Source: Bacillus sp. FJAT-50079
Lineage (GTDB): Bacteria; Bacillota; Bacilli; Bacillales; Bacillaceae_C
NCBI RefSeq assembly: GCF_018343515.1
Contig: NZ_JAGYPD010000007.1
Span: 310,001-374,000, forward strand
Length of the DNA stretch: 64,000 nucleotides
Direction of reading: 5' to 3'
The notes below the pieces were generated by a model. That model ran no database searches. It worked only from the letters and a program-made list of their open reading frames with translations, and was not told the DNA's origin. The position numbers were made by a program, and so were the translations under genes. Positions 16,490 through 25,265 of this stretch are shown here, piece after piece. Numbering within the stretch: the stretch's first letter is position 1; every line of letters starts with the position of its first letter.

Positions 16490-16993
16490 ATTGTTTTTTG
16501 GTAAACATCGTTGCGCTCGATTGCCCTTCTAGGGGATTTATTTCTGTTGAGGGTAAATCGATCATGCTTCGATTGCCCTTCTAGGGGATTTATTTCTGTT
16601 GAGGGTAAAACGATCGTGCTTCGATTGCCCTTCTAGGGGATTTATTTCTGTTGAGGGTAAATCGGACGTGCTTCGACTGCCCTTCTAGGGATTTTTTTTT
16701 GTTGAGGGTAAATCGATCGTGCTTCGATTGCCCTTCTAGGGGATTTTTTTCTGTTGAGGGTAAATCGGACGTGCTTCGATTGCCCTTCTAGGGGATTTTT
16801 TTCTGTTGATGGTAAATCGATCATGCTTCGATTGCCCTTCTAGGGGATTTTTTTGTGTTGATGGTAAATCGATCGTGCTTCGACTGCCCCACTAGGGGAT
16901 TTATTTCTGTTGATGGTAAATCGGACGTGCTTCGATTGCCCTTCTAGGGGATTTTTTTGTGTTGATGGTAAATCGATCGTGCTTCGACTGCCT
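16490..16993. repeat. 52-bp tandem repeat (minisatellite), about nine units
   Basis: (T/C)TGCCC starts at 16521, 16573, 16625, 16677, 16728, 16780, 16832, 16884, 16936 and 16988, so units are 52 bp with one of 51. Each unit carries CCCTTCTAGGGG (a small hairpin), a T-rich stretch, GTTGA(G/T)GGTAAA, and then TCGATCATGC, TCGATCGTGC or TCGGACGTGC. In the ATCGA variants AATCGA...TCGATT forms a second hairpin. Degenerate ends occur before 16521 and after 16990. No protein frame continues through because 52 is not a multiple of three. With its flanks it fills most of the 793-bp gap. Confidence 0.95.
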
Positions 16994-17095
16994 GTATTAA
17001 AGACTTTACGCGGGAGAAGGGCAATCGGATGAAGTTAGATTGATTAAAATGACATAAATAGCTACCAGGAGGAAATCGATACTACCTGTGCATGG

Positions 17096-17131
17096 AAGGG
17101 GGCTATCCTAATTTCTAGGACAGCCCCTTCT
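17096..17131. terminator. Long hairpin downstream of the unknown gene
   Basis: AAGGGGGCTATCCTA and TAGGACAGCCCCTT form a long GC-rich stem with a short loop just beyond the stop codon of the minus-strand gene. The T-tract is weak on both strands, so termination is probable but not certain. Confidence 0.5.
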
Positions 17132-17142
17132 TATCAACAATA

Positions 17143-17814
17143 TTAATATCCAAACATATGCGCAAATTGAATCACGATCGCTTCAGCAATTAGGTCTGAC
17201 ATGGCCAATGCTTCCGCTTCGATTTCATCAAATATTTCTACATCTGCTTGATAATTTCTTTCAATCATAAGCACGGCCTCGTTCTTTGTTAAGGATAAAT
17301 GGGTATAAAACATTTTTCTTACGACATCTTTATTTAAATATGGATTAATGCTACTTAAAAATAAAGTAATGTCGTCAGCGTTTTTATACCATTGTTTTTC
17401 TTTTTCCGTTGCTGTTTTCGTATCACCTTTTACAGCTGCTGTTACTAATTGTGCCGCGATAACTAAATGGTCTTTTATGAGAGCAGCATAGTGATCGGCA
17501 ATTTGATCGCCGTAAAAAGGTCTAAGACAATTGCCTAAATCAGTGGCATTTTTTAACAACCGTTCTTGAACAAATGGTAAATCAGGCAAGTTGAATACAA
17601 TGCTAATGATCGTCATTCTCGTCCAGTTAACATGCTCTTCCCAAAGAAGCCGGTTCATACTTATAAAATCAACTTCCGCTTGACTAATGACTCGTTCTTT
17701 TGACAATGCTGACTCCCTAGTAAGAACATATCTCACTGGCGCAGTATATTGTGAATAAGGTCCCAAATAAATCGGTTGTTGCTGTGCAGAGAATCTGTTT
17801 AGATAGTAGTACAT
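17143..17814 (-). CDS. Conserved-looking helical protein of unknown function
   Basis: 223 residues. I do not recognise a catalytic domain. The protein is rich in helices with regularly placed acidic, His and Trp residues (LLWEEHVNWTRMTIISIVF, WYKNADDITLFLSSINPYL, HLSLTKNEAVLMIERNY), which suggests one or two helical bundles. There is no signal peptide or transmembrane segment. From memory, relatives in Bacillus are sometimes labelled acetylglutamate kinase, but no amino-acid-kinase motif is visible, so I would not carry that name over. A good Shine-Dalgarno sequence (AAGGGGGAG) precedes the ATG. It lies alone between the 52-bp array and the penicillin-binding protein gene. Confidence 0.7.
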   Translation of the reverse strand: MYYYLNRFSAQQQPIYLGPYSQYTAPVRYVLTRESALSKERVISQAEVDFISMNRLLWEEHVNWTRMTIISIVFNLPDLPFVQERLLKNATDLGNCLRPFYGDQIADHYAALIKDHLVIAAQLVTAAVKGDTKTATEKEKQWYKNADDITLFLSSINPYLNKDVVRKMFYTHLSLTKNEAVLMIERNYQADVEIFDEIEAEALAMSDLIAEAIVIQFAHMFGY

Positions 17815-17930
17815 ACAATAAACTCCCCCTTATGGACATGTGCAAAAGCCCCGTATGCTAATATACTTCGGTCTCTTTGCGAATGTGATTGTCCGATTGA
17901 AAAACTTTTAGGGGGAGTTGATTATTATTT

Positions 17931-19934
17931 TTATTGTTTCACTTTCGTAAATATGTTTTTTACCTTTTCGACCACTGGACCAGATCCACTGTCTTCAAGC
18001 ATGAAGGCAACTAATAAATCGGGAGCTTCTGCATGATAGGCGACAAACCAACCATTTTCTTTACCTTTTTCTCCTTGCTTTTCTTTCAATTCTGCCGTTC
18101 CAGTTTTACCTGCGAGCGGATATCCTTCAATTTTTGCTGCGCGGGCTGTTCCTTTCGGATCGTCAATTACTTTTCGTAATGCGTTTTGAATTTTCTCAGC
18201 GTTTTCCTCGCTGACAACTTTTTCTTTCCATACTTGTCCTTTTTCCTCATTGATTTCAAGGATTGGTTTAATCATATTTCCTTTGTTTATAAATGGTGTG
18301 TAGGTACTCGCTAAATGAAGTATACTCATTTCTACTTGTCCTTGCCCATAGCTGGAGTCTGCTAAGGCGATGTCATTGTCGATATTGCCAATTTGGGAAA
18401 CCTCCATTGGATATAGGTAAGGGATGTCTTCATCAAATGCAAAACTTTTTAAACCTGAAATAAATGCATCATTGCCAAGTTCAAGTGCTTTTTGCGCGAA
18501 ATAAATATTATCGGAGTAGACGAGTGCTTTTTCAAGATTTATTGGCTCTCCATAATCCGATACTCTTTTAACATTGTAACCGCCCCAGGATGAATCCTTT
18601 TGCCATGTGAGTCCGGTGATTGACAGTGCTTCATCCCAATTGATGGTTCCGTTATTTAGTCCAATCGCCGCTGTGATCGGCTTTAATACAGATCCAGGGG
18701 CAAATGTTTTATTAAAACGAATCGTTAATGGACTTTGTGGATCCTCTTGTAAGGCGGTCCATTGTTCATTCGTTGCTCCTAATGAAAGGGCAGTCGGATC
18801 AAAGCTAGGACTGCTCACTAATGCCAATGTTTCGCCTGTGATTGGATCAATCGCGGCGGCTGTTCCAGCTTGTCCGTTAAATTCTTCATAAACGGCTCTT
18901 TGTACCATAGCATCGATCGTAAGTTGAACGTTTTCACCATCTTGAACAGGCTTTTCTGCCAGCACGACTTCTGATCCATCTTCCTTTTTAATAATAATTT
19001 TTATGCCATTTTCTCCGCGTAAGCGATCTTCAAGCACCTTTTCCAGTCCTCGTTTACCGATCACGTCATTGCTTCCATAATTCTTCTCTGGAGATTTTTC
19101 GATTTCTTCAGCTGTGATCGTACCGATATTACCTGTTAAATGTGCTGCGGCTTCACCGAGTGGATAAATTCTTGCCTCTGTTTTCATACTTTGTACCGCT
19201 TGGATGGCGTACAATTTTTCCAGCAGCTCGCTATTATCTGCGGCGACGGTTTTAATGGGGACGAAAAGATTTGGCTTCACCCAGGAGGCATTCAATGCCT
19301 TATCAATTTGTTCAACTGACATTCCTAAAAGTTCGGAAATATTTTGCTTGATTGCTTCTTCTTGCCCTTCCATCTGTTCAGGGACGATGCCAATTTGTAA
19401 GGCGATTCCTGTTTCAGCAAGTTCAATCCCATTTTTATCAAGGATATCGCCGCGTTTTGCTTGTGTCGTGGATATGGAAACTTTATCACCAGCATCCAGC
19501 TCAGGGAAAATATAAGTTGTATTCCAATCAATATACCAATTGGTCGTTTCGTCTAATTCTTCCTTCACAAGCGTTGCCTCGTAATCAAAAGCCATTTTTC
19601 CAGCACTGCTTTCCATCGTTGCTGAGAAAGGAAATTGAACTTCAGTTAATTCCTCTTTCTTATCTTCTGTATCAGGTGCGTTGAATTGCACTGATAACTG
19701 ATCAATTCGTAAATCGGTATATATTTTTTGATAACGGTCGGTAAACTCTTCTTTTGAAATGCTTTCTTTCGCTTCAGTCGATAAATAGGTATACATCTCT
19801 GAAAATTTTTGTTTATTCCAGAGATCAACATATTCGGCAAAGCGATCCTCTGGCTTTGGCTTTTCTTCTTTATTACATCCAGCCATAATTACGGCAAAAA
19901 TTAGTAAACATGAGACGATCATAAACTTTTTCAT
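17931..19934 (-). CDS. pbpC: Class B penicillin-binding protein 3, MecA/PBP2a-like lipoprotein
   Basis: 667 residues, the length of Bacillus PbpC (PBP3). A lipoprotein signal (MKKFMIVSCLLIFAVIMAGC) anchors it outside the membrane. It is followed by a MecA_N/NTF2-like domain (about 30-150), a PBP dimerisation domain (TTQAKRGDILDKNG onward) and the transpeptidase. The active-site motifs are SVLK (in FAPGSVLKPITA), SDN (YSDNIYFAQ) and KTGTAEL. It cross-links peptidoglycan. The MecA-type architecture goes with low beta-lactam affinity in relatives, which is known of the family and not shown here. AGGAGGGGAATACAT precedes the ATG. It is monocistronic. Confidence 0.92.
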   Translation of the reverse strand: MKKFMIVSCLLIFAVIMAGCNKEEKPKPEDRFAEYVDLWNKQKFSEMYTYLSTEAKESISKEEFTDRYQKIYTDLRIDQLSVQFNAPDTEDKKEELTEVQFPFSATMESSAGKMAFDYEATLVKEELDETTNWYIDWNTTYIFPELDAGDKVSISTTQAKRGDILDKNGIELAETGIALQIGIVPEQMEGQEEAIKQNISELLGMSVEQIDKALNASWVKPNLFVPIKTVAADNSELLEKLYAIQAVQSMKTEARIYPLGEAAAHLTGNIGTITAEEIEKSPEKNYGSNDVIGKRGLEKVLEDRLRGENGIKIIIKKEDGSEVVLAEKPVQDGENVQLTIDAMVQRAVYEEFNGQAGTAAAIDPITGETLALVSSPSFDPTALSLGATNEQWTALQEDPQSPLTIRFNKTFAPGSVLKPITAAIGLNNGTINWDEALSITGLTWQKDSSWGGYNVKRVSDYGEPINLEKALVYSDNIYFAQKALELGNDAFISGLKSFAFDEDIPYLYPMEVSQIGNIDNDIALADSSYGQGQVEMSILHLASTYTPFINKGNMIKPILEINEEKGQVWKEKVVSEENAEKIQNALRKVIDDPKGTARAAKIEGYPLAGKTGTAELKEKQGEKGKENGWFVAYHAEAPDLLVAFMLEDSGSGPVVEKVKNIFTKVKQ

Positions 19935-20062
19935 ATGTATTCCCCTCCTATCATAATTGTAACAAACAAGGTCGTAACTGTAACATGATTAAATGACTTT
20001 TTTACAAGATTCGATTATAGTAGGCATTGTGAGATGTCATTCGGAAAGGACGTATCTTTATC

Positions 20063-20263
20063 GTGAAAAAGTATTTTATTATCCGCATTCTTATATTATT
20101 GATGTATGTAGCCTGTCTATGGTATGGACTAAAAGTGCGAACCAATCTTGGTTATACGATCATCATTGCTGGTGTCCTTATCGGACTTGTACTTAATTAT
20201 ATTAATTACCGAGTCAATTATAAACCTCTTTTGGAACAGCAAAAAAATAACCCGAGCAATTAA
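20063..20263 (+). CDS. Small two-helix membrane protein
   Basis: 66 residues beginning MKKYFIIRILILLMYVACLW, with a second hydrophobic segment (YTIIIAGVLIGLVLNYI) and a short polar tail. GTG 20063 is preceded by AAAGGA at 12 nt. It lies between the convergent thrE-type genes and the divergent pbpC gene. The function is unknown; I recognise no family. The terminator hairpin overlaps its last codons. Confidence 0.6.
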   Translation: MKKYFIIRILILLMYVACLWYGLKVRTNLGYTIIIAGVLIGLVLNYINYRVNYKPLLEQQKNNPSN

Positions 20264-20277
20264 ACTCGGGTTATTTC
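20247..20277. terminator. Bidirectional terminator
   Basis: AAATAACCCGAG and CTCGGGTTATTT form a 12-bp perfect stem around CAATTAAA. A-rich and T-rich flanks allow use from both sides. It overlaps the 3' end of both convergent reading frames. Confidence 0.85.
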
Positions 20278-20714
20278 ATGTTAACGAAGATTTTATTGAT
20301 TAATTGCATAATGACTTCGGCAAAGACAAGCCCCATTGCTATTGCTCCGGAAATAATAAAAGCTTTCATTGCTAGTGGGAGTGCTCCTGTATAATCATTG
20401 CTGACGACATGGCGCATCGCATCATAAGCAGAACCACCGGGAACGAGTGGAATGATTCCGGCAACGATGAAAATAATGATCGGCATTTTATATTGTTTTG
20501 ACATGAGATGACCGATGAGAGCGACGGCAAATGCTCCTGAAAAAGCCGCAATCGCTAAATCGATTTGTGCATCAGACATCAGTTGAAACACGAGCCAACC
20601 GATCATCCCGACAAGTCCACATTGAAGGAGTGAACGTTTTGGGGCGTTAAAAATAATCCCAAACGCAGTCGCCGCGATAAAACTAAGCAATGAATGTGTA
20701 AGTATGTACATCAT
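20271..20714 (-). CDS. Threonine/serine exporter family, small subunit (YjjB/DUF3815-like)
   Basis: 147 residues with four to five transmembrane segments and the family phrase IPLVPGGSAYDAMRHVVSNDY. In ThrE-type exporters this half pairs with the DUF1212 half encoded just upstream; the genes overlap by 4 nt, so stoichiometric translation is likely. It exports threonine/serine or other small metabolites. Confidence 0.85.
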   Translation of the reverse strand: MMYILTHSLLSFIAATAFGIIFNAPKRSLLQCGLVGMIGWLVFQLMSDAQIDLAIAAFSGAFAVALIGHLMSKQYKMPIIIFIVAGIIPLVPGGSAYDAMRHVVSNDYTGALPLAMKAFIISGAIAMGLVFAEVIMQLINKIFVNMK

Positions 20715-21460
20715 GAGACGCCCCCTATTAAAAAGACAACGGCTACTCCAGACCCAATTGCAAAGGCAGTTAAAAATGCTTCGGCTCCTTTGGATAAACC
20801 TGATACGAAATTACCAGCCATTAAATCACGAATCGCATTCGTAATAAGCAGACCAGGAACGAGTGGCATAACCGAGGCAATGATAATTAAATCGAGATCC
20901 ATTCCTTGTCTAATATTCAATAAAAGCATCGCCGCCGTCCCGATCGTTGAAGCGGCTAGAAATTCAGCAAATAATTTTACTTTCGTTATATGATGAATAA
21001 ATAAGAGAATGAGAAAGCCTAGACCACCAACGAAAAAGGCGGGAAGGAAATCAGCCCAACCACCATGAAACATAATCGAAAAGCTACCACTTGCAAAGGC
21101 AGCTGCGACGATTTGTAAGGGAATGGGGAATCCTAAATGAGCTCTCTCAATTGATTGTAATTGCTCTAAAGCTTCCACCGCATTAATCTCTTTACTCGCA
21201 ATCATCCGTGAGATGCGATTCACTTCCGCGATTTTTTCTAAATCGGTTCCACGCTCGTTAATGCGAACGAGATGTGTCGGGCTTAACCCATCTAAGGAAA
21301 AAATAATTCCAGTAGGCGTAACAAAGCTTTGGCTTTCGGAGATGCCACAAGCATTGGCCATCCGCACCATCGTATCCTCGACCCGATACGTTTCCGCTCC
21401 ACTCTGCATCATAATCCTGCCTGCCAATAGGCACGCTTTAACAATTGTCTGTTCAAGCAT
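20711..21460 (-). CDS. Threonine/serine exporter family, large subunit (YjjP/DUF1212-like)
   Basis: 249 residues. The soluble N-terminal domain has the family signature GRIMMQSGAETYRVEDTM and FVTPTGIIFSLDG. It is followed by five hydrophobic segments including MPLVPGLLITNAIRDLMAGNFVSG. ATG 21460 is chosen, with AAAGAGG 5 nt upstream; the open frame reaches a TTG at 21475. Together with the small subunit it forms a split ThrE exporter. It is only 21 bp from natK and on the same strand, so the pair may be read together with natRK. Confidence 0.85.
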   Translation of the reverse strand: MLEQTIVKACLLAGRIMMQSGAETYRVEDTMVRMANACGISESQSFVTPTGIIFSLDGLSPTHLVRINERGTDLEKIAEVNRISRMIASKEINAVEALEQLQSIERAHLGFPIPLQIVAAAFASGSFSIMFHGGWADFLPAFFVGGLGFLILLFIHHITKVKLFAEFLAASTIGTAAMLLLNIRQGMDLDLIIIASVMPLVPGLLITNAIRDLMAGNFVSGLSKGAEAFLTAFAIGSGVAVVFLIGGVS

Positions 21461-21481
21461 TGCTGCCTCTTTCAATATGAA

Positions 21482-22414
21482 TCAACCTCCACTTCGAACG
21501 TTCTGCCTTATATCAGGTATTTTTATCTTTACCGAAAAGCTGTTTTGTATAGTTGAAAAATCAAGTGTTCCTTGAGAACTTCTTACAATACGCATCATTT
21601 GCTGTGTGCCAAATCCTTCATGGTTACCACCTTTTGTCGACTTAGCTCTTTTTGTAAACATCCGCTCGATTGTATCATGTTCAAGGGGGATCGTATTATT
21701 TTTACAATGGATAATCCATATACCACTTTGTTTTCTGCAAATGAAGCTAATTTCTCCTTTTTCCCCACTCTCACTTTGATAAGTGAAAGCTGCGTCAATC
21801 GCGTTTTCTAACAAATTACCAATCAATGAAATGAGCTCCTCGATTGGAATCGGTAAGTCGGAAAGAGCATGCTGAATATGATAGGTAAGTGTTATCCCTT
21901 TTTGCTTTGCTTGTTCAAAATGAGAATAAAGCGCCGCGGCAACGATATTTGATTCTTTATGTAATTGATCGATTTCCTTATATTGAGCGTGTACATGTGA
22001 TCGATAGCTCTTTATTTGGTTGTCGACAGCATCCGCATGAAAAAGGGCGTTTGTATGTAAATGTAAATCATGGCGCTGCTTTCTAAGCTCATTTAATAAC
22101 TGGGTTTGCTGATTAAAATTGGCGATGATTGCCGCATGATTTGCCTTTTCCTTTTGATACAGCTTAATGAGGTATGCAACTGCCGCTAGTTGAAGGAGCA
22201 TTCCGAGTGCAATGATTGGCGTAGCTGTGTAGTAGGCAGACGCTACCCAACTAAGCAGCAATGAGGTAAGGACAATGTTAATTTGAAAAGGTAGACGAAT
22301 GTTTATTACTTCTTTCAGTTGCCATAGGGTTCCAAATAATAGTAGGCAACAAAAAAGAAAGCTCTTCGTCCAAAACGTCCATATGATCGCTAAAATCCAT
22401 GGAAACAACAGCAT
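21482..22414 (-). CDS. natK: Sensor histidine kinase of the LytS/NatK type
   Basis: 310 residues. About five N-terminal transmembrane helices lead into a coiled linker with the phospho-acceptor region ELRKQRHDLHLHTNAL and a GHKL ATPase domain (LIGNLLENAIDAAF as N box, EGFGTQQMMRIV as G box). This is the short quorum-type kinase layout paired with LytTR regulators. It lies directly after natR. Together with divergent natAB the set matches Bacillus subtilis natKR-natAB in gene content, although here the two pairs face away from each other. Confidence 0.82.
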   Translation of the reverse strand: MLLFPWILAIIWTFWTKSFLFCCLLLFGTLWQLKEVINIRLPFQINIVLTSLLLSWVASAYYTATPIIALGMLLQLAAVAYLIKLYQKEKANHAAIIANFNQQTQLLNELRKQRHDLHLHTNALFHADAVDNQIKSYRSHVHAQYKEIDQLHKESNIVAAALYSHFEQAKQKGITLTYHIQHALSDLPIPIEELISLIGNLLENAIDAAFTYQSESGEKGEISFICRKQSGIWIIHCKNNTIPLEHDTIERMFTKRAKSTKGGNHEGFGTQQMMRIVRSSQGTLDFSTIQNSFSVKIKIPDIRQNVRSGG

Positions 22415-22423
22415 TATTCCACC

Positions 22424-23125
22424 TCAAAAATAATATTTTTGTAAATAGTCCATTTTCTCTTTTGTAAGCATTGCGGTTTTTTTCGTCCCTTCAAATGAAA
22501 CACTATACGATTTTTTCGTATAAATGGAAAAGCTTTTTGCATAATGAAGGTTGATAATAAAAGAACGGTGTGACCGAATGAAATGATTTTCACGAAGTGT
22601 TCCTTCAAGCTCATTCATCGTTAAATATGTTTCATATACCTGATCAACTGTAAATATCGTTGTTGATCTTCCCGTTCGTTCTGCAAAAATGATGTCCTTT
22701 TTCGGAATCATTTCAATATGTCCTTTTTGCTTGAGAATCAATCTGCCTGTTACATTTCCTGCATGATGTTTTTCTCTATATCGCGAAAGCGCCCGTTGAA
22801 GGCGTTCCTTCGTATAAGGCTTTAAAATATAATCATGGACGTTTAACTCAAAGGCATGTACGGCATAGCCGCTTTTGGCCGTAACAAAAATAACAGTAAT
22901 GAGTAAGCCGTGAGTTTGGATGAAGTCCGCAAGCTCATATCCCGAAATACCAGGCATTTCAATATCGGCGATTAATAAATCAATTTTGTTTTTTTGAATC
23001 TCCTTATATGCTTCTTCAGGACTTGTTGTCGCAAAAACAAGTTCCACATCCTCTTCCTCTTCTAATATGAATCTCAATTTATCAAGGTCTATCAGTCTGT
23101 CATCAACTATTCCGACTTTCATCAT
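22424..23125 (-). CDS. natR: LytTR-family response regulator
   Basis: 233 residues. The receiver domain (MKVGIVDDRLIDLDKL, phospho-acceptor Asp in DLLIADIEMPGISG near residue 55, Lys in YILKPYTKER) is followed by a LytTR DNA-binding domain (about 130-233, FAERTGRSTTIFT, ENHFIRSHRSFIINLHY). The ATG at 23125 or 23122 follows AAAGGGG; the open frame upstream is unused. A direct repeat fitting a LytTR site lies in the divergent promoter region at 23203-23234. Confidence 0.88.
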   Translation of the reverse strand: MMKVGIVDDRLIDLDKLRFILEEEEDVELVFATTSPEEAYKEIQKNKIDLLIADIEMPGISGYELADFIQTHGLLITVIFVTAKSGYAVHAFELNVHDYILKPYTKERLQRALSRYREKHHAGNVTGRLILKQKGHIEMIPKKDIIFAERTGRSTTIFTVDQVYETYLTMNELEGTLRENHFIRSHRSFIINLHYAKSFSIYTKKSYSVSFEGTKKTAMLTKEKMDYLQKYYF

Positions 23126-23202
23126 GAAAACCCCTTTGCAAATACTACCAATCATTATAAACCATTTTTTACGATAGATGTTTAGGAAGATTACATCCCC
23201 AT

Positions 23203-23234
23203 TCGCGACATGTAAGTCCCTTTTCACGACAAGT
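23203..23234 (+). promoter_or_regulatory. Candidate NatR operator (direct repeat, 20-bp step)
   Basis: TTCGCGACATGT (23203-23214) and TTCACGACAAGT (23223-23234) are direct repeats 20 bp apart, the geometry of LytTR regulator sites. A -10-like TACAAT lies at 23251-23256. The matching -35 position overlaps the second repeat and has no good -35 sequence, consistent with an activated promoter for natA. Confidence 0.6.
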
Positions 23235-23300
23235 TGGCAGACGAGGCGGAGATTTAATCGTACAATAAAATTACAAATGATCTGGAAGGGGAGAAACAGC

Positions 23301-24047
23301 ATGATCGTGGTCAATCAAGTTTCGAAGCAATTTAAAGATAAAAAGCAATTCGTGAAGGCTGTTGATTATATAACTTTGCACATACCAAAAGGGCATGTAG
23401 TCGGATTAATCGGGGAAAATGGTGCAGGTAAAACGACTTTATTACGTATGCTCTGCACATTAATTGAGCCTGATGAAGGAATGATTACGCTTGATGGACG
23501 CAATATTTTTGAGCATAAAGAAGAAGTAAGATCAAAACTAGGTGTTCTTTTTGGTTCAGAGACCGGCCTATACAACCGCTTGACGGCGCGTGAAAATTTA
23601 GAGTACTTCGGCAGTCTGTACGGGATGTCCAATCATCAAATTAACAATCAGGTTGAAATGTTAGCAAAGCGTTTTGGGATGCGTAAGTATTTAGATCGAA
23701 AAGTGGAGGGGTTCTCCAAAGGGATGAGGCAAAAAGTGGCGATTGCCCGCACACTTATTCATGATCCAGATATCATATTATTCGATGAACCGACAACAGG
23801 CTTGGATATTACATCATCGAATATTTTTAGAGAATTTATTTATCAATATAAAGATGAGGGCAAGACGATTATTTTTTCAACCCATATCATGGATGAAATC
23901 GCTCAGCTTTGCGAGGATGTGATCATGATGCATAAAGGGCAATTGGTGTATGAGGGCAGCTTGGAAGAGCTTTATGTAAAGGAAAATAGCCGTGATCTCA
24001 ATTATTTATTTACTTCCAAAGTAGTAAGGGGAGATTTATATGTTTAA
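23301..24047 (+). CDS. natA: ABC transporter ATP-binding protein NatA
   Basis: 248 residues. Walker A GENGAGKTT (about residue 39), signature FSKGMRQKVAIARTL (about 139), Walker B IILFDEPTTGLD, H-loop STHIMDE. With NatB it forms a sodium-extruding or related ABC exporter. ATG 23301 follows GGAAGGGGAGAAACAGC; the frame is open back to 23178 through the promoter. It overlaps natB by 8 nt. Confidence 0.88.
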   Translation: MIVVNQVSKQFKDKKQFVKAVDYITLHIPKGHVVGLIGENGAGKTTLLRMLCTLIEPDEGMITLDGRNIFEHKEEVRSKLGVLFGSETGLYNRLTARENLEYFGSLYGMSNHQINNQVEMLAKRFGMRKYLDRKVEGFSKGMRQKVAIARTLIHDPDIILFDEPTTGLDITSSNIFREFIYQYKDEGKTIIFSTHIMDEIAQLCEDVIMMHKGQLVYEGSLEELYVKENSRDLNYLFTSKVVRGDLYV

Positions 24048-25203
24048 AACGATATTTTTAAAAGAAATGAAGGATGTGCTACGCGATAAAAGGAGCATTA
24101 CTTTATTAGTTCTCATGCCGATCATCATGATGGCAGGGTTAACGATTTTCTACGATAAAATACTTACATCTGGCCATGAAACAGAGTTTACGTTAGCTGT
24201 TGAAGAAGGAATGGATGCAGAGTTATTGCAGCAGCTAGAAGCCTATATGCCGACCTTAAAAGTGGAACAAAAGGCTGATGTTCAAAAGGCGGTGGAGGAG
24301 AAGGAAGTACAGGTTGGATTAATGCTTGATCCTGATTGGAAAGGGCTGCTGGAAACGCAAAAAACCGTCCCTGTTCAGATTATTTTTGATCCGGGAAGTC
24401 AAGATTCTTCCAGTGCCTCTGCCCTAGTTATGAGTGCATTTTCACAATGGCAGCAAGAGACGGTTCAACTTCGGCTCGCCGGTCATCAAATCGACAGCAG
24501 CATCGTTGAGGTTTTTCAAATAGAGACGAAAACAACAAAGGATGAAGACAATGCGATCGCTTCTTATATGTTAGCTATTTTAATTCCGTTACTGATTCCG
24601 ATCGCGATTGCCAACGGATCTTATCCATCTGCAACTGAGCTATTTGCTGGGGAAAAAGAAAAGAAAACGATTGAAGCATTGCTAATTACGCCTGTAAAGC
24701 CAATAAAAATATTACTGGCTAAATGGCTTACGATTTCACTGCTTGGAATTTTTACCGGGGTATTATGCATTGGGGTTATTAGTGTGCTTATGAATTTTAC
24801 AACTGAATTAAAAAAAGGCCTATCAACAATTGAACATCCGCTCAGCTTTATTTTCATGAGCATCGTGCTTATCGTCTTATTTGCGATTTTTATTGCTGAA
24901 GTGGAAATGATTTTAAGCATGCTCGCAAATTCAGTGAAAGAGGCAGGCTATTATATTACACCAGTGATTGGCTTTATTACACTTCCGATGCTATTTATGT
25001 TTTTTGCTGGAGAGGCACTTAATTTATCTCTTTATTCGATCCCAGTGATGAATTTATTTTTATTCGTTCGTGATGCCTTTGGCGGTCAATTAACTACGGC
25101 GGCATTCGGGATTGCGACAGGAAGTTATGTCGTGCTTATTTCGATTTTATTCCCAGTGGCATTGAGGCTTTTCGGAAATCATCGACTGATGCTTGGAAAA
25201 TAA
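24040..25203 (+). CDS. natB: ABC transporter permease NatB
   Basis: 387 residues, nearly identical in length to Bacillus subtilis NatB. One N-terminal transmembrane helix, a large extracytoplasmic domain (about 45-175) and five more helices follow the ABC-2 exporter pattern. The segment FAGEKEKKTIEALLITPV is the typical cytoplasmic coupling loop. Translation starts inside natA. No clear terminator separates it from the tryptophan T-box region. Confidence 0.88.
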   Translation: MFKTIFLKEMKDVLRDKRSITLLVLMPIIMMAGLTIFYDKILTSGHETEFTLAVEEGMDAELLQQLEAYMPTLKVEQKADVQKAVEEKEVQVGLMLDPDWKGLLETQKTVPVQIIFDPGSQDSSSASALVMSAFSQWQQETVQLRLAGHQIDSSIVEVFQIETKTTKDEDNAIASYMLAILIPLLIPIAIANGSYPSATELFAGEKEKKTIEALLITPVKPIKILLAKWLTISLLGIFTGVLCIGVISVLMNFTTELKKGLSTIEHPLSFIFMSIVLIVLFAIFIAEVEMILSMLANSVKEAGYYITPVIGFITLPMLFMFFAGEALNLSLYSIPVMNLFLFVRDAFGGQLTTAAFGIATGSYVVLISILFPVALRLFGNHRLMLGK

Positions 25204-25265
25204 CAGTTGACATGTGTGAAGATTTTTAATATTATCATAATCAACCAATTTAAAAATTTAGCTAT

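Noticed and set aside
16642-16824. 60-codon minus-strand frame inside the tandem repeat
   Set aside because: It arises from repeat sequence; the 52-bp unit shifts frame every copy and there is no ribosome-binding site.
16490-16993. CRISPR array
   Set aside because: Nearly the whole 52-bp unit is conserved, with no unique spacers of uniform length and no cas gene anywhere in the window. It is a minisatellite.
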